A DNA stretch of 64,000 nt from NCBI GenBank assembly GCA_037013495.1, contig CM072807.1:5253001-5317000 (forward strand), in the 5' to 3' direction. The notes beneath the pieces were generated by a model that saw nothing but the letters and a program-made list of their open reading frames with translations, did not search any database and had not been told where the DNA came from. Positions within the stretch are counted from its first letter, which is position 1. Each line of letters begins with the position of its first letter. The position numbers were made by a program, and so were the translations under genes. This DNA is from Hippophae tibetana. Its lineage: Eukaryota; Streptophyta; Magnoliopsida; Rosales; Elaeagnaceae. Below, piece by piece: positions 37,301-47,826 of this stretch.

Positions 37301-40300
37301 CACTACAAGTATAGTATGAAAAAATTGCAAAGTTTTTAACTAGGAGTGGTTACATGATGATACCTAATGATTCAAGCTTATTGGTCAAGAAAGAAAAACC
37401 AAGAATAACAATTATTCTAAGGAAATTCAGAGAGTTAAAAAAAAATTATCAATACATTTCCCAATGAAAAATTTGGAGAATTAAAACATTTCCTTGGGCT
37501 AGAGGTGGATTACATAAAGGAAGGATTATTCCTATGCCAATAGAAGTATGCAAAAGATCTACTGCTAAAGTTTGGAATGCAAGCCAATATCCACAACAAT
37601 GGAAAACAACGTCAAGCTCTGTACATATGAAGGAAAAGACTTGGAGGATAGGACTACGTACCAACAATTGGTGGGAAGTCTTAGCTATCTTACGTTGACA
37701 AGACCAGACATTTCTTATACAGTAGAAGTTATAAGCCGTTATATGCAAAAACTAAAGAAGACCCACTTAAAGATGGTCCAACGTATACTAAGGTATGTGA
37801 AAAGAGCTCTTGATCTTAGACTCTTTTACAAGAAGAATGAATGTAGAATGGTTGATTATTACGATGCTGATTATGCGGGAGTTCATGATACATATTGATC
37901 GACCAATGGTTATGTTTTCAAGCTCATTGGAGGAACGATCTCTTATTGTAGCAATAGATATCATATTGTGTTATTATCAACCACATAAGCAGAATACAGT
38001 GCAATAGTAAGGGCATCTTAAAAGTGTACATGGTTGTTGCAAGTCCTTGAAGATTGAAACCAGATAGTCAAGTATCTAGTACCAATATATTGTGATAACT
38101 TATCAGCTATTCGTCTGGCAGAGAATCCTGTGTTTCATGCATGAACCAAGCACGTAGAGGTGTATTATCATTTTATTCGATAGAAGGTACTATAAGGAGA
38201 CATAGAATTGAAGCAAATAAATACTCATGATTAAATACTAGACATATTTACCAAAGATTTAGGACTGTAAAATTTGAAGAATTACGACATCAACTTGACT
38301 TGATCAACAAAGGAGAAACAAGAGAGAATTGGTATTGAATGAGTGTTAAGAGAAGCATCACCAACTCTTTACATAATTTTATTCTAGAAAATTTCCAAGT
38401 AATGTCGTAGTAAGTATGTAATCTAATATATGTGTAGACATTACTACAAGGTCATGTTACTAGAAGATTCTAGGAAATTGGTGTGTAGACATTATTGGAA
38501 AGTTCTAGAAAGTTGGTAAGCAACCTAGTATACGTGTGTGTTTGGTCTTAAATGAGTGAAGAAGTAAAAATACATATGAGTGTATGATGTAATTTGTGTG
38601 TTTCTAAAACAAGTGTAGTGCGAATGTATTACGTGAGAACATGTTGAGAGTTATTATAATTTATAACTATTCTTGTTAAAATATAGTTAAATATATTTGA
38701 GTTCTCATTGATGGTCTCTAAATTCAAAAAAATTAATATTGGATAAGAAATTGATATTGTAACCATTAATTTTAATGGTCACTCTTACAAATGAGCGGAA
38801 ATTCAAATACTTAATAATAACTTAATTTTAAAATACAAAACTATATAAATCTAGATACAATTATCCTAGTTAATATTCCTATATAAAATATTTATTTCAT
38901 AATTAATTATCTATCCAAAATTGCATCACTAATTTACCCAATCTAATCGAACTCAACTCAATAGATTTTGTTTCGATTAGTTTTGTATCAATTAATAAAT
39001 TGAATTTTGTTATACAGGAATGAACCCTAACTTTAAATTTGACCCTTTACAAAAAGGTTTTTGTGTCATGACCCTATCAATTGGATCTTAATTTTTAAGA
39101 GATTAGAGAGTCATAAAGGTCCATTTCTTTAGGCGAAATATGCTATTTAGTAACATCTTTTAAAAAAGATGCGTTCAAATCATTTTTTTGTGAAAAATGT
39201 ATCATATAAGTCAATTTATTTGTGAAAAATATATCAATCAATGACAAAGTTAAATTTTCTATTAAATATAATGAAATAATACATGTGTCACATATTTTGG
39301 TATCATGACGCTACACCCACGTGATCAATTGGATCTTAATTTTTAATAGAGTAGAGAATAGTAATACCCTATTTCTTTAGGTATATGTTAAAAAAATTAA
39401 TATTTATTTAAAATAAGAATGTATTGTAAATGTCTAATACTTATTCTAAAAGTGACGCTTAAGTTATGTATTTATTTTTTTATAACAATTTAGTAATATT
39501 ATTATAAAAGTGACCGTATAAGGAGAAATAACTACTTTTTATGTTTTTATTTTATTTAATTTTTTAACTATAATTTATTTAAGTTATAGTAGCCTCTATG
39601 TAATATAAAATAAAAAATAAAAAAATTACATTTATTTTTGTACATTAATTTTTTCATAATAATAAGATTAAACTATTATAAAAAAATAAGTAAAAGACTT
39701 AAGTATTAATTTTGTAATAATTAAATGATCTTGGAGGTATTTTTCTCTTAAAACTATTTATCCAAAAAATTTAATATTTTTTTTTCAAATTTAAAAGAAT
39801 TTTTTAATAAAACTTAAATAAAAGTTACATTATCTAAATACCAAAAGTAAAAAATTATATAATAATTTTTTTTATATTTAATCAAAAAAGTTTATTTATT
39901 AATTAAAAATTATTTTATTAAACATTTGTATATCAAAAATATATAAGCATATATATTATTTGTAATATTTTATTAAAAATTAAATTAAAGATTAACTTTA
40001 TCTTTAATTTAAAAAAAATTCTTATTAAAAGTGTAGTCATATCGTAAGAGTTGTTTTTACTATAATTAGAACAAAGTTTTTATTTCTAAAATCACAATCA
40101 TTAAATTTTAAAACATTTAAAAAAAATATCAATTTCCTGATAAAAAGCATTTTCCTATTAAAAAAAGACTTTGTCACGTCATTCGTTAACGACAACGCAG
40201 TGACGTGCCAAAGACATCTCCAACTAAATATCGAAAGAGAGAGTGAAGACTGACCCGATTCTTGAAAATGAAGCTAAAATCACCGGTATATATTTCGCCG

Positions 40301-40491
40301 AGATAATCATCAATATCAGCGAAAACTTTGTCCCCCTGAGTCCGAAACTCAGGCATTTTATCATCCTTGTTGTTCTCAAAATCGGAAGCTCCAACACCGA
40401 TAAAGTTACTATTAACTAACTCTTGTAAAGCCAACTCTGAAGCACTTCGCTTCATTTCGCCGCTGTTACTAAAGCCAGACGACCACGACAT
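28588..40491 (-). CDS. Group C bZIP transcription factor, AtbZIP9-like, 6 exons
   Basis: Coding exons (minus strand): 40255-40491, 30074-30200, 29787-29952, 29450-29525, 29021-29146, 28588-28896. All junctions are GT-AG with consistent phase, giving 346 aa (AtbZIP9 is shorter, about 277). Exon 1 encodes the family N-terminal motif [15 protein letters not shown] serine/acidic linker follows ([22 protein letters not shown]). The basic region has N181-x7-R189 (NRESARRSR), and the zipper has heptads L199, L206, L213, A220, A227, L234, M241. The C-terminus ends TVSCVSDIW, as in AtbZIP9. It should bind ACGT-core DNA in the nucleus, usually as a heterodimer with group S1 bZIPs (family knowledge). 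Intron 1 (30201-40254) is 10.05 kb and carries nested Cop-3/Cop-4. The R|D junction across it keeps phase 0. No break is seen in the gene. Confidence 0.92.
30028..30050. repeat. (AT)n microsatellite in bZIP intron 2
   Basis: Twenty-three bases of AT alternation inside the intron between 29952 and 30074. Confidence 0.95.
31011..31015. repeat. Target site duplication of Cop-3, left
   Basis: AAATT immediately before the 5' LTR; identical to 38730-38734. Confidence 0.75.
31016..31504 (+). repeat. 5' LTR of Cop-3
   Basis: Homologous to 38344-38729 throughout (TTCTATTCTAGAAAA, GACATTACTA, TTCTTGTTAAAATATAGTTA, CTCTAAATTCAA). It is longer because of an (AT)n expansion at 31280-31314. A weak PBS (ATTGGTACTCAAA) follows. 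Confidence 0.88.
31505..31600 (+). pseudogene. Cop-3 leader, first piece, left of Cop-4
   Basis: After a degenerate primer site (TTGGTACTC, 31506-31514) comes leader sequence containing AATGGGTCAATCAAGAAGCC. It stops at the Cop-4 LTR and resumes at 36515. Confidence 0.55.
31601..31754 (-). repeat. 3' LTR of Cop-4
   Basis: TGTAAAATTCAGAATTTACT to ACATCTCTAACA in plus-strand reading. It matches 36344-36514, with TG...CA ends on either strand. Confidence 0.92.
31762..35825 (-). pseudogene. Cop-4 gag-pol polyprotein, near full-length but frameshifted
   Basis: From 35825 downward: gag ([18 protein letters not shown], 35385-35825, then 35118-35366); CCHC knuckle [14 protein letters not shown] (near 35090); protease and GAG-pre-integrase region (34572-34814 and beyond); integrase ([17 protein letters not shown], 34014-34223; [20 protein letters not shown], within 33242-34153); RT ([20 protein letters not shown], 32957-33229; [11 protein letters not shown] near 32730); RNase H ([28 protein letters not shown]) ending at 31762 ([17 protein letters not shown]). 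Blocks change frame several times, and RT carries a 21-residue tandem duplication. RT keeps YVDD, but the whole frame is broken. Confidence 0.92.
32345..32470. repeat. Exact 63-bp tandem duplication inside Cop-4 RT
   Basis: 32345-32407 and 32408-32470 are identical head-to-tail copies (each starts AGGACGAGTCACGG and ends AAAATTTTT). In the minus-strand frame the unit is 21 codons ([20 protein letters not shown] plus one), so the frame is kept. Confidence 0.97.
36331..36343 (-). promoter_or_regulatory. Primer-binding site of Cop-4 (tRNA-iMet type)
   Basis: Minus strand TGGTATCAGAGCA, directly next to the 5' LTR. Confidence 0.95.
36344..36514 (-). repeat. 5' LTR of Cop-4
   Basis: Matches 31601-31754 with a short internal insertion (an extra ACACCTAATACACAACT-like unit near 36440-36465). 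As the 5' LTR in bZIP orientation it is a possible internal promoter within intron 1 (inference). Confidence 0.9.
36515..37075 (+). pseudogene. Cop-3 gag, second piece, right of Cop-4
   Basis: Broken frame that begins near [12 protein letters not shown] (36521). It reads [26 protein letters not shown] (about 36830-36890) and [20 protein letters not shown] (about 36918-36977), then [20 protein letters not shown]. The L-x-S-x-Y-D-x-x-x-x pattern is the copia gag UBN2 type. Several stops. Confidence 0.75.
37450..38300 (+). pseudogene. Cop-3 RT C-terminal part and RNase H, broken
   Basis: [20 protein letters not shown] lies near 37472-37531, [20 protein letters not shown] near 37661-37720, then DADYAGVHD near 37863, and [18 protein letters not shown] near 38124-38180. 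These are the usual copia RT end and RNase H blocks with several stops and frameshifts. The upstream RT catalytic core and integrase are absent between 37075 and 37450. Confidence 0.88.
38344..38729 (+). repeat. 3' LTR of Cop-3
   Basis: Partner of 31016-31504. Its last bases are AATTCAAAA, followed by TSD AAATT. Confidence 0.88.
38730..38734. repeat. Target site duplication of Cop-3, right
   Basis: AAATT, identical to the left copy. Confidence 0.7.
38735..40254. other. Remaining bZIP intron 1 sequence, AT-rich
   Basis: No exon or element protein seen. It contains an imperfect direct repeat: 39064-39140 and 39303-39387 share ATCAATTGGATCTTAATTTT and a following ATTTCTTTAGG block. Confidence 0.6.
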
Positions 40492-40582
40492 CGTTTGGGA
40501 TTGAGTCGTCGTTGGGCCCTGGATGATGTGGCCTCCACCTGATTTTTCACTACTGTACTATCGTCTGCGAGATTAGGAAACG

Positions 40583-40601
40583 AGGAGAGAGAGAGAGAGA
40601 T
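40583..40601. repeat. (GA)n / (TC)n tract in the bZIP 5' UTR
   Basis: GGAGAGAGAGAGAGAGATGG on the plus strand, read as (TC)n on the coding strand about 95-110 bases before the start codon. Such pyrimidine tracts are common in plant 5' UTRs. Confidence 0.8.
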
Positions 40602-40610
40602 GGAGTCGTG

Positions 40611-40620
40611 GTATAAATAG
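40611..40620 (-). promoter_or_regulatory. TATA box of the bZIP gene
   Basis: CTATTTATAC on the coding strand, 120-129 bases before the ATG and just upstream of the (TC)n tract. Transcription would start near 40580-40590. Predicted from motif and spacing only. Confidence 0.6.
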
Positions 40621-41611
40621 GGAAAGCGATGGCAACGAGTGCGCTCTCTCGGAAAAGTAGTCCATAAAGTTAAATATTTAAATTTTAATAATATCATTAT
40701 TTATATTAATAAAAAATATAATAAATATTTAAAATTAAAGTAAATAGGTAATAATGAATAACAATAATTTGTACAAAAAATTCATTAATTCTTATATCTA
40801 AATCATTCATAATTTTGTTTATACTGTGAAAATTCTAACACTAAATATATATAAATAATATAATTATAAATTATAATAATTAAATAATTAAATAATATAA
40901 AATTAGTATCTAATAAATTAGAAAAAACATAAAAAGAGTAACTCATCTACAAATCTTACATGAATTTTACTTAAATATCTAAACTCTAATAAAAATCAAG
41001 TAAAATTTATTTATCTTATAGTAATAAATAGAAGAAAAATCTAATTTTAAAAATTATTTAAAATAAAAAATTTGTAATAATAAATAATAAGGTAAAACAT
41101 ATAAATTAAAATCTAATAAAGAGATGAATGAGCAAATAGGAAAAAAACTAAAATTTAAGAGATAAAAATTAAAAAAAATTAATTATATAAACTTTAAATA
41201 AAAATAAAAATAATAAAATAAATGAATAATGTTTTTATTTGGTTTTAAAAAATAAAACTAAACTAAACGTATGAAAAGAAGGATTAATCTAAATAAAAAA
41301 ATATTAAAATCAAAAGTATTGAGCCCACGTAATTTATGACGACAATCAATGTCGACCCTTGATTATGGGATCTGGAGGAAATAATCACTCTCCCACGTAA
41401 GGATTTGATATCTTTTTGGGGGAGTTTCAAGCTGCTTGATTCTTTACGGGTTCGGTGCTGGGACTTTCATTTTCTTTTTTCTATTCTTATGTTTTTGAAT
41501 TTTCATCCTTTTAGATTGAATATAATTAATAAACTTATAATTATTAATATATTATATTTTTAAAATATTATAATAATTAACATTTATATTAGTTAAGGAT
41601 GCATAAACATA
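40621..41611. other. Upstream region of the bZIP gene
   Basis: Mostly AT-rich DNA. Between about 41320 and 41480 the composition is more balanced and two CCACGTAA words occur (near 41325 and 41393), ACGT cores that bZIP proteins can bind. A regulatory role is speculative. No gene seen. Confidence 0.4.
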
Positions 41612-41878
41612 TGTTGAAAAAATAAGAAATAATTCTATATAAGAAATAACTCTACATAAAATAGTTCTCTAGTTAGTATTATTTTCTTCATATTTTCATT
41701 ACAATTGTATAGTTATATATAAGAAAATTTTATTCCTTTAATTACTTTTTAAATTAAGCATTCTTTGATTTACTCTTTGAATTAAAGATTTTTTGTTTTA
41801 TTTCTTGAATTAAACTTCTTGTTTTATTCATTGAATTAAAGTTATTGTTTTATTCCTTAAATTAAGGATTAATATTCA
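41612..41878 (-). repeat. 3' LTR of Cop-5
   Basis: It shares GAAATAACTCTAC, TTTCATTACAATTGTATAG and repeated TTGTTTTATTCNTTGAATTAA units with the right LTR, but has only a few diverged units. Confidence 0.9.
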
Positions 41879-41884
41879 ATGACC

Positions 41885-44800
41885 TCAAGCTGGATCCAGA
41901 AGGTTTATGGATTCAAGTTTGGACAGAAGTCGTTGAAATTGATGAAAAGTCAAGGGTTTGGTGAAGATGTCAGTTAGTTGGTCGAAACTTCTTGTATAAT
42001 GTGTCTGAATCATCTGTGATTGAACTTGTACACAAACGTAATGACAATTAACTTCAATGTGTTTCGTCCTCTCGTAAAACACTGGATTTGATGCTATATG
42101 CATGGCTACATGATTGTGTCAAAATAAGGACATAGAAAGAGTTGTAGGAACACCTAAATCACACAGAAGACCTTTAAGCCATATCAACTCACACGCAGTT
42201 GAAGCCATTGCACGATACTCAGATTCGACACTTGATCTGGCAATGATAGTTTGCTTCTTACTCTTCCATGTAACCAAGTTTCCACTGATAAATGTATAGT
42301 ATCCAGTGGTGGACTTACGATCAATTGCATTCCCTGCCCAATCAGCATCACAATACCCCATGATTTGTGTGTTGTCGTTCTTCTTCATGATGATACCATG
42401 ACTCACTGATCCTTTTAAGTAGCGTAAGATTCTTTTAACAAGGGTCAAATGCTCAAGTGTCGGGGAGTGCATGAATTGGCTCACAATACTTACAAAATAT
42501 GTGATGTCAGGTCTGGTGATTGTTAGGTAGATCAACTTACCAACCAATCGTTGGTAATAATTTATATTCGTGAGTGGCATGCCCTTCAAGCTCGATTTGA
42601 GCTTACTATCAAAAGGGGTAATGGCTGGTTTAACATCGCTCATGTTAGCTTCCTTGAGAAAATCTAGGACATATTTCCTTTGGTTAAGAAAGAGTCCTTT
42701 GTGCGAGGTTGTCATTTCTATACCAAGAAAGTACTTCAATATCTCAAGGTCTTTAATTGCAAACCTTTGTCTGAGGGACTGTTTGAGGTTGAAAATCTTG
42801 TCGGCATTATCACCAGTAATTATCAGATCATCTACATAAATCAGCACAACCAATTTACCTATACCTCTTATGCGAACAAATAGTGAGGAATCAACATTAC
42901 TGCTTTTGAAACCAACACTAGTGAGAACCGAGCTTAGCTTGGCATACCAAGCTCGTTGGGACTGCTCAGACCATAAATGGATTTGTGCAATTTTCACACT
43001 AAATCCAATTCATTTCTTTGAGGATGCCCGGGTGGTAATTTCATATAGACTTCTTCTTTGAGATCACCATGTAAGAATGCATTCTTCACACCCATTTGGT
43101 ACATGGGTCATCCCTTGTTTACAGCCACGGACAATAGCACTCTTACTGTGTTCATTTTTGCAACAAGTGCAAATGTTTCTTTGTAATCCACCTCGAATGT
43201 TTGAGTGAATCCCCGAGCCACCAATCTTGCTTTATACCTCTCAATTGATCCATCTGACTTGAATTTGAGCTTATAGATCCATTTGCAACCCACAAATTTC
43301 TTACCTTTTGGAAGTTTGGTGATGCTCTATGTGCTGTGTTGATCTAGGGCTTTAAGTTCTTCTTGCATGGCTTCCTTCTACACCTTTTGGTTGTTGGCCT
43401 CATGAAAGTCTTGAGGCTCATTGTAACTCGATATAATGTTGAGGAATATGGCATGGGTTGATGTCACTTTCTTATATGACACATAATTTGAGATAGGATG
43501 TGTGGGTTTGTAGGTGATAAAGTCTTGAAGTCTTGTGGGAGGTTACCGAACACGCATTGGATTACGTCGTGGAGTAGGAGAAGTTATCTCACACTCGTTT
43601 ACATCTTGTACCATATTGTGAGGATCATCTTGATTGTCACCATCTTCATGCAGTGTACCATCAAGACGAGACCCTTCATTGTTACTTTTAGTGAGAGATG
43701 CATCAATGTTGACATGGTTGGGATCTTGTTGTTGTGGGCCTCAAGTTTGATTCTTGGTAATGGAAACACATCCAAGATGTCATCCCCTTGACTTGTGATT
43801 TTATGTGACTTGCTGAAAAGGGTTAGTTTCATAAAATTGAACATCTTTAGACACAATTAATCTTCTAAGTTAGGGATCATAACACTTATATCCTTTTTGT
43901 GTAGATGAATAACCAAGAAAATACATTTAACAACTCTAGGATCCAATTTATCTCGATGATGAGATTGAATATGTACAAAACAGATGCAGCCAAAGACTCT
44001 AAGGTGTGAGAGGTTAATTTTCCTTCCTTTCATGACCTCTAGGGGAGACTTGAAATCTATTGATGATGTAAGCAGTTGCCATAACCCCTTGGGACCAGAA
44101 TCTCTTTGGTACATTCATTTGTAGCATTAATGCTCTAGTTTTTTCAAGTCCCAGTTTTTGCGTTCAACTACACCATTTTGTTGAGATGTGCCAACACAAC
44201 TTGCTTGGTGCATAATGTCATGAATGCTCCAATATTATATCATGATATGGGACATGTATTCGGTGCCATTTTCAGACCTTAATGTTTGAATTTTAAAGGA
44301 GAAGTGATTTTTAGACTTCCATAACTTTATTCTTAGACTTTAAAAGATACAACCATGTGACTCGAGAGAAATCATCAACAAAAATAACAAAATACTTATA
44401 ACCATCAAAAGATTCATTAGTTGGTCCCCATACATCTGAATGAACTAGTTCAAAACACTTACTAGCTTTAGACAAGGAAGAATTAAAAGGCAATCTAGTG
44501 GCCTTAGACAAGTGGAAAGTTTCACATGCAATTACATCATTTCACATGTTTGGAAATAAAGTTGACAAAATTGGTGGAGAAGGGTGAGCTAAACGTTGAT
44601 GCCATAATTGATTATCTTGGATGGGGTTAAACTTGGCTTGAAACCCTCTGGGATTACTTTTGGATATGTAATATAGACCATCTAAGTAAAACCCTTCACC
44701 AATTGTCTTTTTTGTGGCACAATCATGAAAAATGACATTATGATGAGAAAAAATGGCTAAACAATTCAAGATATTTGTGATTTTTCCTACAGACAGAAGT

Positions 44801-46014
44801 TGGAAGGGAAAGGAAGGTACATATAAAATCGCCGACTCGATTTCATTTGACATTAATTTTATTTTTTCCTTTCCTAAAACCTTTACATTCTCACCATTTG
44901 CAATTGAAACTTGAGAAGGATTTGCTAATTTTTCAAACTTATAAGACTTTGACACATGGTTGGTCATATGATCTGTGGCTCCTAAATCTACAACCCAAAA
45001 ATCATGCAACATATTTATTTTAAGAGCAATTTTAAAGGCTTTTATGATACCTTGCATGTCTTTTTGTGGTATGAGTTTTGTATCTGCCAAGAAACCCGCA
45101 AACTTGTCTACCAATGCTTTTGAGTTTCCTTCTTCTACGATTCACTCTCTGTAAACCCTTGTCCTTTATAAAATCAGGCTTTAATCCTGGATGTAGAATC
45201 CATCATGTGTCCTTAACATGGCCCGTATAGTTGTAGTGTTGACACTTTAAGTTTGGATGCTTCCCTTTGTACTTCCTCTCGTTGGTAAGATATGCTCTTG
45301 CCTCAGGTGCACTAGCCATTGTACCCTTGTTCATGACTTTCCTCCTTACTTCTTCACATTGAATTGTCGCACATACATTGGTGAGGGAAGGAAGTTCAGT
45401 ATTCATGAGTATGTGGCATCGTATATCTTCATATGCTGAATCGAGACTGGACATAAGTTGAAATATCTTATCTTCTTCTACTCTCTTTCGTAGTAGAGCT
45501 ACATCAATTGTATAAGAACAATATATTTCCAACTCATTCCACATGCTTTTCATGTTTCCTAAGAGTTGTACAAAAGACTTTCCATATTGTTGTAGATCTG
45601 AGATGTCCTTTTTTAATTGAAAAACTCATGCAATATTGTTTTGACTACCATACATTTCCTTGACCGTCTCTAATAGTTGGTATGCGGATTCAGAGTAACT
45701 GAATATTTCAGCTAATTTATGTTCCATGGAATTTAGGAGCCATGACATAACCAACTGATCCTTGCTAAGCCAGGATTCATAGGTTGGTGAAGAAACATCA
45801 GGTACTTCGATGCTTCCATTTATGAACCCTAACTTGGACCTTCCACCTTGAGCCAGAGACACTGCTCTTGAACAAGGTAAGTAATTAAACTCATTCAACA
45901 AGATTGATAAATTTTTAATCTTTGATTTGGGTTGACATCCACCTCATGCATATTCATGAAGAAAAACACCGATAAATTTTTAGCTTTTGATCCTAGCGGC
46001 TTGTCTTCAGTCAT
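41885..46014 (-). pseudogene. Cop-5 gag-pol polyprotein, broken
   Basis: The frame starts at ATG 46014 (MTEDKPLGSKAKNLSVFF) and shifts near 45900. Gag continues with FNYLPCSRAVSLAQGGRSKL and IEVPDVSSPTYESW (45626-45901) and MKSMWNELEIYC (45203-45553), with a knuckle-like CQHYNYTGHVKDT. Protease and GAG-pre-integrase lie at 44542-45114 (FWVVDLGATDHM, LWHQRLAHPSPP). Integrase covers about 43600-44511 ([25 protein letters not shown]). RT has [20 protein letters not shown] (43108-43293) and IYVDDLIITGD (near 42838); RNase H includes DADWAGNAIDRKSTTGYYTF, ending at 41885. Protease and RT motifs are intact, but frameshifts and stops occur between blocks (44150-44310, 43300-43600, 43000-43100). Confidence 0.92.
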
Positions 46015-46076
46015 TTCAAAGATTAAAGATGCTAAGATAATAATAAAGCTAAAGTAAAAGCAAGTTAATTTTCCTA

Positions 46077-46087
46077 CTCTGATACCA
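46077..46087 (-). promoter_or_regulatory. Primer-binding site of Cop-5 (tRNA-iMet type)
   Basis: Minus strand TGGTATCAGAG, directly adjoining the 5' LTR. Confidence 0.92.
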
Positions 46088-46539
46088 TGTTGAAAACACA
46101 AGAAATAACTCTACACAAAAGAACTCTCTAGTTTGTATTATTTCCTCATGTTTTCATTACAATTGTATAGTTATATATAAGGAAATTTTACTCTTTCAAT
46201 TACTCTTTAAATTAAGCATTCCTTGAATTAAGAATTTCTTGTTTTATTTCTTGAATTAAGCTCCTTGTTTTATTCATTGAATTAAGACTCCTTGTTTTAT
46301 TCCTTGAATTAAGACTCCTTGTTTTATTCCTTGAATTAAGACTCCTTGTTTTATTCCTTGAATTAAGACTCCTTGTTTTATTCCTTGAATTAAGACTCCT
46401 TGTTTTATTCCTTGAATTAAGACTCCTTGTTTTATTCCTTGAATTAAGACTCCTTGTTTTATTCCTTGAATCAAGTTCATTGTTTTATTCCTTGAATTAA
46501 GGTTCTTATTTTATTCTTTAAATTAAAGATTAATATCCA
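46088..46539 (-). repeat. 5' LTR of Cop-5
   Basis: Partner of 41612-41878 but 185 bases longer, almost entirely because of the 27-bp tandem array at about 46282-46470. Confidence 0.9.
46282..46470. repeat. 27-bp minisatellite, seven near-identical copies, in the Cop-5 LTR
   Basis: The unit GAATTAAGACTCCTTGTTTT plus ATTCCTT repeats seven times without visible change. Diverged units lie on both sides and in the other LTR. In one minus-strand frame it reads as an IQGIKQGVL repeat, which is a by-product of the 27-base period. Confidence 0.95.
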
Positions 46540-47534
46540 ATAGTCAATGATTGGATTGGTATGATTTTAAATTAAAATTTTAAATAATTTAATTTAGTGG
46601 ATTCTTATAAAATAAAATGTATAAAATTAATATAAAATTTTTGGGTTAGATTGAGTTAGTTGTATTTATTTTTAAATTTTTTTATTTATAAATTGTGGTT
46701 ATAATTGTTTTTTATGGAAAATAAATTTGATTTTAAAATTTTTAAGCTTATATATATAATTCTTAATGTTTGAAAATATAGTAATTTATATATATATATA
46801 TATATCCCATGCCATAAGCATAACTAAAAAAATAATTAAGATTGTAAATAACTATGATTATATGTGTTAAAATTTTGAATTTTTAAATTTTAAAAAACTG
46901 AACCATCTAAAAGAATAAATAAAAAAATAATTTAAATATAATAAAATTAACATAATTAATATAATATATAAATAGATTGGTTCAATTTTTTCATTTGTTT
47001 TTAAAATTCAAAGACCTAATTAACTCTATACTTAATTTATTTTTCAAAATAAAAACCAAACAAACCCAATAATCATTTAAAACAGAAAAAATTAAGTTAG
47101 ATTAGTTTGAATCGATTGTATTTGTTTCGTTTTGATAATTTTTGCGCATCTATACTTATAACAATGCAATTTAGGCCGAAATATATTTTATCAAAAATAA
47201 TTTCTATAAATGTGAGTGAAGCAAGAATAATTTTATAAAATAACATTTCATTATAAAATAAAATTATTTATTTTTGATATTAGTCATTGATATTTATATA
47301 TTTTTTATTAATTTTATGCATTATCATGCTATATAAGCCATCAAAGTATTAAGTGTGTAGCCATGTAGTAAGGACAAAATGTATTTTTCTTTGTTTATGA
47401 GACATTGTTATAGTTTTGTTGAACATTGGAAATCATGTCAACTTTGAAGAATCATGTGTGAGTGTTGAAGAGCTTAAAAAGATAAAAATGAATGCTTGAA
47501 ATTTTTTTGATCATGTATTACAAATGTAGGAATG
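46540..47534. other. AT-rich intergenic DNA
   Basis: No gene or element protein seen. A short (AT)n lies near 46788-46806. Confidence 0.6.
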
Positions 47535-47814
47535 TGTTAGATTGATGAATGGATATCAATGGGTTGTTATGTTTGTTATGATTGTTAGCAAGATAATTAG
47601 TAATGCTAGTTGGTTAAATAATGCACTATACTACATCACACGGATGTACGATGATGATTGTATGTTTATACATAGATCATTGATAATAAATATTCTATAA
47701 ATATCTTAACGGTTTCATATGTAGAACTAGTTAGAAAATATCTAATTTCTTGATTCATCTTCAACCTCTTTCTTCTTCCTTCCACTGCTATCGCTCTAAT
47801 GAGTAAATCTTTCA
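47535..47814 (+). repeat. Presumed 5' LTR of Cop-6
   Basis: The right boundary is set by the PBS at 47815. The left boundary (TGTTAGATTGATG) is a guess from the TG start. No second copy was found, so this is a weakly supported LTR. Confidence 0.4.
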
Positions 47815-47826
47815 TGGTATTAGAGT
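47815..47826 (+). promoter_or_regulatory. Primer-binding site of Cop-6
   Basis: TGGTATTAGAGT, one or two changes from the tRNA-iMet-type site, followed by copia gag sequence. Confidence 0.7.

Larger units (their letters stand above)
31016..38729 (+). mobile_element. Cop-3: Ty1/copia element in bZIP intron 1 (outer element of a nest), degenerate
   Basis: LTRs at 31016-31504 and 38344-38729 both start TGTTAAGAGAA. They are flanked by the 5-bp target duplication AAATT at 31011-31015 and 38730-38734, which fixes the ends. The interior is interrupted by Cop-4 (31601-36514, opposite strand). Remaining own sequence is gag (to about 37075) and the RT/RNase H end (about 37450-38300). Integrase and most RT are deleted. 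It is antisense to the bZIP gene. Confidence 0.9.
41612..46539 (-). mobile_element. Cop-5: Ty1/copia LTR retrotransposon, degenerate
   Basis: It has LTRs at 41612-41878 and 46088-46539, the latter enlarged by a minisatellite. The PBS (TGGTATCAGAG, minus strand) adjoins the right LTR. A PPT-like GCTTGAGG lies next to the left LTR. The gag-PR-INT-RT-RNase H order on the minus strand is nearly complete with frameshifts. The flanks (ACATA left, ATAGT right) do not match, so no target duplication is claimed. It lies upstream of the bZIP promoter. Confidence 0.92.

Noticed and set aside
31011..38734. A separate functional gene between the bZIP exons
   Set aside because: All readable protein in the interval belongs to Cop-3 or Cop-4.
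46282..46470. Regularly repeated 27-bp units resembling a CRISPR array
   Set aside because: The copies are head-to-tail with no unique spacers, inside a plant retrotransposon LTR.
46274..46480. Open frame with a perfect nine-residue IQGIKQGVL repeat
   Set aside because: It is the 27-bp LTR minisatellite read in one frame. It has no gene context and lies in an LTR.
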